DNA from: Halopenitus persicus
GTDB taxonomy: Archaea > Halobacteriota > Halobacteria > Halobacteriales > Haloferacaceae
Length of the DNA: 64,000 nucleotides
Direction of reading: 5' to 3'
NCBI RefSeq assembly: GCF_002355635.1
Contig: NZ_AP017558.1
Location: 2,852,001 to 2,916,000 of the forward strand
In this document: in pieces, positions 59,401-64,000 of the stretch
Layout of the letters: the number at the start of each line of letters is the position of its first letter
Numbering within the stretch: position 1 is the stretch's first letter
Made by a program: the position numbers and the translations under genes
Notes under the pieces: model-generated
What the model was told of the DNA's origin: nothing
Database searches by the model: none
The model's input: the letters and a program-made list of their open reading frames with translations, nothing else

Positions 59401-60345
59401 TTCCGAATCGGTGTCAGGGTCATACGCCCGCACCGCACCATCTCCACCAGCACTCACGATCAACCCGTCAGAAGTCTGTGTGATGTCCCACACACGGTCT
59501 CCGTGTGAGTAGTTCCACACTTCCTCTCCGGTGCCCGGATCGTAGGCTCGCACCATATTGTCGTCCCCGGCAGAGACGATCAACCCACCATCAGTCTCGA
59601 TAACCGATGTCACGTAACTGCTGTGAAGCGAGTGATTCCAAGCCTCCTCGCCGGTGCCCGGATCGTACGCACGCACGTAGTTACCGTATCCCGCCGAGAC
59701 AACTAGCCCGTCAGAGGTCTCTGTCACCGAATTGACGGTATTGCTACCGTGTAGAGAGTGATTCCAGACTTCTTTTCCATCCTCGGGGGCAGCAGCCTCC
59801 ACACCTCCGACGCCGAACTGGACGATGCCTACAAACATCGACGAGACGACAAGGATGGAGAATGCCACCGAGCCAGCCTGCTGGAGGCGGTTGCGATCCA
59901 CCCCTTCGCAGAGCCGGCGCAGAGCCGGTCGGGGGGTGGGTTTCCTGTAGGCGACGACGGCCCCCGTAACGGCCACCGCGACGACGAGGGGAGTCACCGG
60001 CGGCATCCCGTCGGGGAGGCCGGTCGTGGACAGTACGTAGAGGTTGTTCGCTGCGTCGGCCACGCTGAGGACGGCGCCGAGGACTGCACCCCCGTACGCG
60101 CCACGCGTGACCCACGCGTTGTCTGTGCTTGCCGCCTTCCGGACGAGGTGGAAGACGACAGCGACGCTGCCCAGCGACACCAGAGTCGTCGCGATGAACC
60201 CGGTCTCCTCGATGAGTAGACGGATCAGGCCGTTCTGCTCGACGGCGTACGCGCTGCCGAAGAGCATGACGGTCAGAATCGCGGCGACGACTCTGCTGGC
60301 GAGGGTAGCGCCTTCAGATGCGTCGATAAGTTTCTCGTTCGTCAT
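56425..60345 (-). CDS. Giant membrane protein with seven-bladed beta-propeller and C-terminal anchor
   Basis: 1306 aa from ATG 60345. Five TM segments in the first ~185 residues, then seven propeller repeats (DDNMVRAYDPGTGEEVW type) at ~195-470, an extended region with Ig-like and coiled-coil stretches, and a C-terminal TM with Arg stop (GIGLAGLFARRRAA). PQQ/WD-like repeats mediate protein binding. As first gene of the operon it is likely the major surface or spike/adhesin component. Confidence 0.75.
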   Translation of the reverse strand: MTNEKLIDASEGATLASRVVAAILTVMLFGSAYAVEQNGLIRLLIEETGFIATTLVSLGSVAVVFHLVRKAASTDNAWVTRGAYGGAVLGAVLSVADAANNLYVLSTTGLPDGMPPVTPLVVAVAVTGAVVAYRKPTPRPALRRLCEGVDRNRLQQAGSVAFSILVVSSMFVGIVQFGVGGVEAAAPEDGKEVWNHSLHGSNTVNSVTETSDGLVVSAGYGNYVRAYDPGTGEEAWNHSLHSSYVTSVIETDGGLIVSAGDDNMVRAYDPGTGEEVWNYSHGDRVWDITQTSDGLIVSAGGDGAVRAYDPDTDSEVWSHTLHGGSSYSVYTVMETSDGLIVSGGNDNTVQAYDPDTDSQAWSHSLHGSTVKSLAETDGGLIVSGDSGSYDLIAYDPGTGSEAWSKTLGGNVNSLIETSSDLIVAGVADNSVRAFDPSTGDAQWDYSIHSDGVKDVSEMSNGRIVSGGYDDTVRAYDYGYSTSDPVNGTVEDQSGAPVSNATVEVWGTYSSVGSISEQEATLDGLADPTPPGFDADFDARSNLVENSDVSGDVPLVYSTEEIGATAYSDGPSMETPRVQVPAGEPFAVVKWNPSADSGLLGTADAYERQMKGEPSSGKVKIERVGPGGDATDTLTVETDERISSDAWGVSTRLQYAEVSLSPGYYEVTSINEDGQNHSYLIQVGTGEEIINLVRDDLEDTQDQLSDRAQQVRDAISNDRVYRTTVTTDANGQFSAEVPSGVQVVQVQAYSAGGVLDGVDPSNRSLSEARSLAQSSDYTGKWYIGEPTRVEAPASGVTVGVVGFDTAPNTNMTEVMNQFDSWQEFLDSEYGDTKLADLYEERMDEVGRDRLESFYNDLKPVIESNPALQERAEEINGGELKPPEDASTEELRSQLDAMQQAVTEMESTVGGNSDVTWNDDGTVDYTFETDAGLLEGVDSYSVLAIAPDGSTEPVPDEKVSASGDTVSVEGYEVPSDQSGVKFRLVADAGEEIVQDATRSTNPAFSGNVPALESISVGTNIPQVGETVTMTLNAEDEIAYGSVQSATVYGPNGEVNATVVDGQTVRFTPGAAGEHDVRVVYTNSDGTTFAESVTLQAKENAQTTPPSVRIVDGTNSRYALASGVEAAEVETVSEGSSIDVTVQLARGEIPSEIDIYAGSVVSGPQQEIDVQVVEGAEQSAVSEQITVQVHTGEIGGTPAPWSDGAVVERVAGEDGEPIPRSGGAAGDVDEKQSGAGTTITTYTDETGGVTVSVDNDPGIVERATYWASQQLPDLPSLPFGAVSVNGDGLGGVAIGGIGLAGLFARRRAA

Positions 60346-60429
60346 GATGTGTCGAAGAACGCGCTCGGATGCCGGGGAGCGCAACCCGGTCACAGGCCTG
60401 TGAAGGCCAAAGGCCGCGTCGGGGAGTCG

Positions 60430-60446
60430 AACCCCGAGGACGCCCC
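60430..60446 (-). other. tRNA T-arm-like hairpin 3
   Basis: CGGGG-TTCGACT-CCCCG on the minus strand. A GCCGCGC stretch near 60527 could pair with the following ACGCGGC, giving a larger tRNA-like fold of about 115 nt, but D and anticodon arms are not convincing. Confidence 0.6.
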
Positions 60447-60528
60447 TGCGAGGGTAGGCGTACAGCCACCACGAGAGAACAACCCAACAGAGAACAGGTG
60501 GGCGTCCCCAAGTCCGGGGCGCGGCACG

Positions 60529-61059
60529 TCAGGACAAGTCCACGTCAGCCGAATCCAACGCAGCCCTGAGACCCACGGCGAGATACACCGCATCCGGCGG
60601 CCACCGCCCCGCGTCCGGCGTCACCTCCGGGTCACACTTCGCGTCGAGCGCGGCGTCCAGTCCCGCGTCCCGGTCGGGCTCCACGTCCGCCAGCTCGGCG
60701 AGCCGGTCGAACAACCTCGACAGGCACGCTCGGAGCGACATCGCGTCGCCGCGTGCGGGGAGCGGGTCACGATCCCAGTGCTCGGAGACCGCGCCCGGCG
60801 TCCACGGCGGCGCGGTGCCGTCGCGAACACACCATTCCGTCCGCAACTCCGAGTTGGAGCCACCGCTCGTACGGTAGAAGTCCTGCTCAGTCGCTCCGCG
60901 GCGGTCGCGGAAGCAGTTACTGCACACACGAGGATGGTGCATCGCGTCGCTCAGAAGGCTCAGCCACGTCTCACTCACCACATCGGCTTCATCGTCGTCC
61001 TCGGGGGGTTGCTGTCGGCTGGAAGGCATCGTCGGGGACAGGGGTCTCAAGGAAGGCAT
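60529..61059 (-). CDS. Hypothetical protein with CxxC
   Basis: 176 aa from ATG 61059 (ATG 61029 possible); GAGGTGA lies about 20 bases before. CSNCFRDRRG and a later single Cys suggest metal binding. Upstream of the giant protein gene but separated by ~180 bases containing the T-arm-like hairpin. Confidence 0.55.
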   Translation of the reverse strand: MPSLRPLSPTMPSSRQQPPEDDDEADVVSETWLSLLSDAMHHPRVCSNCFRDRRGATEQDFYRTSGGSNSELRTEWCVRDGTAPPWTPGAVSEHWDRDPLPARGDAMSLRACLSRLFDRLAELADVEPDRDAGLDAALDAKCDPEVTPDAGRWPPDAVYLAVGLRAALDSADVDLS

Positions 61060-61192
61060 CTGGCCGCGTCAACGGGTCACCTCGGCAGGCCAAACTGGAC
61101 GGCTGACTCCGTGCAAGTCGAACTTGTCTCTGTACCTAGATGTACGTCTCCTACGGGTATAAACCTGAACGTAGGGTGACAAGTCGGTGCGG

Positions 61193-61420
61193 TCAGTCGT
61201 CGCGCGCCTCGTCGAGTGCGCCGATGGCGGCCTCCGTGATCTCGTACACGCCTCGGTAGTGACGGTGGACGAGGCCGCGGTCGTCGAGCGTGCGCATCCG
61301 GTCGCGGACGTACTGCGGGTGGTACTCGTCGAGTTCCTCGGCGATCATCTCCGGCTTCACGAGGCCCGCTTCCTCCATCTCGGCGAGGATGCGCTTGTCG
61401 CAGTCGGACAGGTCTTCCAT
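61193..61420 (-). CDS. Winged-helix DNA-binding protein
   Basis: 75 aa from ATG 61420. DKRILAEMEEAGLVKPEMIAEEL then QYVRDRMRTLDDRGLVHRH is a typical haloarchaeal winged helix. Divergent from 61543. Confidence 0.7.
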   Translation of the reverse strand: MEDLSDCDKRILAEMEEAGLVKPEMIAEELDEYHPQYVRDRMRTLDDRGLVHRHYRGVYEITEAAIGALDEARDD

Positions 61421-61542
61421 CCATCCTCGAGTACGGTTCCTACTCTGATATGTCTTGTTTCGGACAATACCTATAAGCGAGGAGTGGCTACAACCAGTCA
61501 GAAGTCCGACACAAACGGACTTCAGGCGTACAGCCACGAACC

Positions 61543-61914
61543 ATGAGCAAGACCCAATCGACGTTTGCCGACTTCGAAGCAGACGACGCCGCCGACGAGT
61601 CCGACTCGTCACACTCTGTCGACACCGACGCCGCCACGCCCACCAACCAGCCCGACGACACCGAGGACGACGAGGTAGAGATTCTACCCGAACTCCTTGC
61701 CGACGACTCCGGCACCCAGTGCAAGTCGTGCGGCCAGCCCGTATCCGACGAGTACGCCAGAGTCGCCGGCGACAACAGTGGAGAAGTCCACAGCTGTCCT
61801 CGGTGTAACACCGTCCACGAGAACCTCAAAGGAGCCACCGCCGGCGTCGAACGCGACGACGGCGAAACCCTCTTTGAAGCGATCTACCGCGACAACGCGG
61901 GTGATGCGCGATGA
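61543..61914 (+). CDS. Zinc-ribbon protein with N-terminal PIP-like motif
   Basis: 123 aa from ATG 61543. QSTFADF at residues 5-11 resembles a PCNA-interacting peptide; a zinc ribbon (CKSCGQPV...CPRCN) lies in the C-terminal half. Ends YRDNAGDAR, overlapping the nuclease-like gene, with a relative of the junction repeat (61888-61904). Confidence 0.6.
   Translation: MSKTQSTFADFEADDAADESDSSHSVDTDAATPTNQPDDTEDDEVEILPELLADDSGTQCKSCGQPVSDEYARVAGDNSGEVHSCPRCNTVHENLKGATAGVERDDGETLFEAIYRDNAGDAR
61888..61904 (+). repeat. Junction repeat-like sequence (distant copy)
   Basis: CGCG-ACAA-CGCGGGTGA keeps the inverted repeat and GGGTGA but encodes RDNAGD instead of RTSAGD. It lies at the gene junction 61543/61911. 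Confidence 0.6.
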
Positions 61915-62579
61915 GCGTCGTCGTGATCGCCGAGGCCGTCGAGAAGGGCCTCTACAACGAAGGGATGCACCCGGTCGTCGAACTCCGCGAGAGCGAGATG
62001 AACGAGGTGAAGATCATCGCGCTCGGACGGAGCGACACCGGGTACAACAACCCCGACGAGGACGACTACAACACCGACTTCTCCAGCGCGGCGAACGCGA
62101 AGACCAGTCGAGAACAGCACGAGAAGGGCGCGTTCGGCGAAGCCGTCGTCGCCAAGCATCACTCCGACGACTACACCATCCACGGCCTCGACGACGAACT
62201 GACGCGCTCTGGCGACGGCGGTGTAGACCTCGAGATCGACGGCACGGCGGTCGACGTCAAGACCACCGACTACGGGTACGCGTGCGGTCGCACCCCCTTG
62301 CTCAAGGTCAAGCAGGACTGTCACCGGGAGAATATGGAGCGCATCCAGAACGGCGACGAGGACGTGGACGAGCTGATGTACTACTGCGTCGAGCGCATCA
62401 ACGAGACCACCGGGCGCATCATCGGCTACATCACCGCCTCCGCGTTCGACGGCGTGGCCGAAGAAGTGAACGAGGGAGAGACCTACCGCGCTGGCGAGGA
62501 CGGCTACAACTGGACAAGTCGCGCCGACAACCTCGTCGCCGAGCCCTCCGACTTGTGGCTCTCCTACCGCGACGACTGA
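61911..62579 (+). CDS. PD-(D/E)XK nuclease-like protein
   Basis: 222 aa from ATG 61911 (ATGA overlap). E77 (FGEAVVA), D106 (GGVDLEIDG) and D115-V-K117 (AVDVKTT) have the order and spacing of a restriction-like nuclease fold. Could be a repair nuclease or resolvase, or a restriction enzyme without methylase. Translationally coupled to the zinc/PIP-like protein. Confidence 0.65.
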   Translation: MSVVVIAEAVEKGLYNEGMHPVVELRESEMNEVKIIALGRSDTGYNNPDEDDYNTDFSSAANAKTSREQHEKGAFGEAVVAKHHSDDYTIHGLDDELTRSGDGGVDLEIDGTAVDVKTTDYGYACGRTPLLKVKQDCHRENMERIQNGDEDVDELMYYCVERINETTGRIIGYITASAFDGVAEEVNEGETYRAGEDGYNWTSRADNLVAEPSDLWLSYRDD

Positions 62580-62588
62580 CGCCGCCGA

Positions 62589-62999
62589 CTACTCCTCCAT
62601 CTTGGACGGTTCCTGCACGTCCAGATCGTCGAACTCGACACCATCCGTAATCTCCGCGAGACGCTTCATATTCCGCTTGTACGCCGAGCGCGCGTAGAAC
62701 CCGCTACCAGCACCACTCCCACTCAGCGGCTCTCCACCCTCGGCCCTGATGGCCGCCTGCGCCACCTCGTACACGCCAACAGCCTCATCCTCCATATCGT
62801 TGTCACCGTACGGCATCGCGCCCTTCTGAAGGAACGTCTGGGCACGGTCGCGGACGCGTTCGACGGCCTCCTCGCCCCACGGCTCCGCCGCCTCCACAGC
62901 GTCCTCGAGGACGTAGAGGGAATCCGCATCCATCTCGCCCATGCGCTCAACCATCTCTGCCTTCGAGTCGATCTCGGTGACGGACTTCATTTCCGACAT
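62589..62999 (-). CDS. Helical hypothetical protein
   Basis: 136 aa from ATG 62999, helical and acidic. A TATA (TTTATAAG) lies 25-35 bases upstream. The last gene before the tRNAs; convergent with the nuclease-like gene. Confidence 0.65.
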   Translation of the reverse strand: MSEMKSVTEIDSKAEMVERMGEMDADSLYVLEDAVEAAEPWGEEAVERVRDRAQTFLQKGAMPYGDNDMEDEAVGVYEVAQAAIRAEGGEPLSGSGAGSGFYARSAYKRNMKRLAEITDGVEFDDLDVQEPSKMEE

Positions 63000-63076
63000 T
63001 GCATCTGATTCGGTGGACGCTGGTTGCTTATAAACGGTTGCGTTCAAACCTGCCGACGGCTCCGCGAGAAGTGGAA

Positions 63077-63151
63077 CGGGCGGTGAGGGATTCGAACCCC
63101 CGGTTTTCTGCTCCGAAGGCAGATGCCTTGTCCGGGCTAGGCTAACCGCCC
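63077..63151 (-). tRNA. tRNA-Arg (anticodon UCG), inside the element boundary
   Basis: All four arms pair: acceptor GGGCGGT/ACCGCCC, D-stem GCCT/AGGC, anticodon stem TCTGC/GCAGA with loop CTTCGGA (UCG), T-arm GGGGG-TTCGAAT-CCCTC, discriminator G. No encoded CCA. It lies between the last element gene and attR and has the same anticodon as the attR tRNA. Confidence 0.9.
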
Positions 63152-63354
63152 TGCATCAGGCGCCTCTTGCCGAGGAACCAATACCGTTCTGGTTCGCCGG
63201 CCGGCATTTATTATCCATCCGCGTGTTGGCTCCTCCAACCGCCGGACGGGATGGTGCCGCGTCAGCCCGGACGTTGGAATGCACACCCAGAGACCCGCCG
63301 AGATCACCGGCATCCCGACGCCCTCGGGTGGCTTCGGAGTAAATTTCGAGGGTA

Positions 63355-63377
63355 TGGGCGCTGGAGGATTTGAACCC
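63355..63377 (-). other. attR within tRNA-Arg
   Basis: Matches attL 16541-16563 in 21 of 23 positions; contains the acceptor strand, T-stem 3' half and T-loop. Confidence 0.8.
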
Positions 63378-63429
63378 CCGACAACTTGGTCCGAAGCCAA
63401 GCACTCTGTCCAAACTGAGCTAAGCGCCC
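63355..63429 (-). tRNA. tRNA-Arg (anticodon UCG), attachment site
   Basis: Acceptor GGGCGCT/AGCGCCC, D-stem GCTC/GAGT, anticodon stem CTTGG/CCAAG with loop CTTCGGA (UCG), T-arm GGGGG-TTCAAAT-CCTCC, discriminator A. Its 3' end faces the element. Confidence 0.9.
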
Positions 63430-63532
63430 TCGCTTATCGGTTGTCGAGTCCTCCCTTTAAGTCTCGCGATTCGGAGCGCCGCCTCGCCGATCGAACCGCC
63501 ACGTTTTTTGACCACTCGCGGAAGGTGCGGGT

Positions 63533-64000
63533 ATGTCGATGCGTCGGCGCGTCCGGGGGGCGATCGAACTCACGCGGCCGTTGAACGCCATCTCAGCGGG
63601 GGTGTTGACGGGTACCGGTGCCTACGTCGCCGGCGGGGCGGTTCGGGGTGCCGACGCGGGCGTGGTTCTGGCGGCGGTCGTGGCGACCGTGCTGGCGACG
63701 GGCGCCGGAAACGCGGTGAACGACTACTTCGACCGGGAGATCGACCGCGTGAATCGCCCGGACCGACCGATCCCGCGGGGCGCGATCTCCCCGCGGGGGG
63801 CGCTGGCGTTCAGCCTGCTGCTGTTCGCGGGGGCCGTCGTCGCGGCACTGGCGCTCCCGCTCGCAGCGATCGCGTTGGCCGTGTTCAACCTCATCCTGCT
63901 CGTGGCCTACACGGAGCTGTTCAAGGGACTACCGGGAGTCGGAAACGTCGTCGTCGGGTTTCTGACCGGATCGACGTTCCTCTTCGGCGGCGCGGCGGTC
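63533..64000 (+). CDS. UbiA-family prenyltransferase, digeranylgeranylglyceryl-phosphate synthase-like (partial)
   Basis: The first 156 codons from ATG 63533; it runs beyond the window. NDYFDREIDRVNRPDRPIP is the Asp-rich prenyl-diphosphate/Mg binding site of the UbiA superfamily, with TM segments before and after. The archaeal member (geranylgeranylglyceryl-phosphate geranylgeranyltransferase) makes the second ether bond of archaeal membrane lipids. Chromosomal housekeeping gene flanking the element. Confidence 0.8.
   Translation, partial: MSMRRRVRGAIELTRPLNAISAGVLTGTGAYVAGGAVRGADAGVVLAAVVATVLATGAGNAVNDYFDREIDRVNRPDRPIPRGAISPRGALAFSLLLFAGAVVAALALPLAAIALAVFNLILLVAYTELFKGLPGVGNVVVGFLTGSTFLFGGAAV

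Larger units (their letters stand above)
16541..63377. mobile_element. Integrated element (about 46.8 kb) in tRNA-Arg, virus/plasmid-like
   Basis: Bounded by the attL repeat and the 3' end of the intact tRNA-Arg(UCG), with a tyrosine integrase as the first gene inside attL. Nearly all of the ~70 internal genes are small, overlapping, and unlike chromosomal housekeeping genes. Modules: control region with RHH/J-domain protein and repeat array; restriction-modification; small-gene operons; membrane/secretion module. There is no recognisable Rep, Orc1/Cdc6, MCM, polymerase or known capsid gene. Exact ends depend on where the crossover lies in the att repeat. Confidence 0.8.

Overview
The window comes from a haloarchaeon (class Halobacteria). 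Predicted proteins are very acidic, DNA is GC-rich with strong GC third positions, promoters look like archaeal TATA boxes (TTTATCC-type) close to start codons, two archaeal tRNA-Arg genes are present, and the right edge encodes an archaeal-lipid type UbiA prenyltransferase. The genus cannot be fixed from this sequence alone.

Left chromosomal part (1 to about 16.5 kb): the end of an IS630-type transposase, an amidase, a two-gene AddAB/RecB-like helicase-nuclease operon, a DASS-type anion transporter, an ISH8-group IS4 insertion with perfect terminal repeats and target duplication, an HTH regulator whose upstream region was split by that insertion, an OsmC-like protein, a TnpB remnant, and four tandem SnoaL-like (NTF2-fold) proteins in two transcription units that share a palindromic operator. 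Two HTH regulators follow; the second is truncated.

Integrated element (about 16.54 to 63.38 kb, about 46.8 kb): it lies between a tRNA-Arg 3'-end repeat (attL) and an intact tRNA-Arg(UCG) (attR), with a tyrosine integrase next to attL. It carries no replication protein I recognise. Four modules stand out. (a) A control region: a protein with a ribbon-helix-helix-like N-terminus and a C-terminal J-domain, CTATAG-type operator half-sites, and a degenerate 24-30 bp tandem repeat array of about 12 units. (b) A single-chain Type IIG-like restriction-modification enzyme. (c) Many small overlapping genes (zinc ribbons, single-TM proteins, SHOCT-like proteins, a membrane HExxH protease, AbrB plus serine recombinase). 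At eight internal gene junctions an almost identical sequence encodes RTSAG(D/E), contains a small inverted repeat and carries the next start codon. (d) A membrane/secretion module of about 18 kb in two converging operons. The + operon (42.1-46.8 kb) has two zinc proteins, a TM/coiled-coil protein, a secreted TM protein and a polytopic membrane protein with a winged-helix tail. The - operon (60.3 down to 47.1 kb) has a giant membrane beta-propeller protein, a Tat subtilase, a second Tat protein, Sec-signal surface proteins, several tiny membrane proteins and a P-loop ATPase with a packaging/conjugation-type motif. No known capsid gene is visible. A membrane-enveloped virus, a plasmid-vesicle system of the general pR1SE type, or a conjugative device are all possible; this is inference.

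Right flank: the tRNA-Arg used as attachment site and the start of a geranylgeranylglyceryl-phosphate geranylgeranyltransferase-like gene, running off the window.
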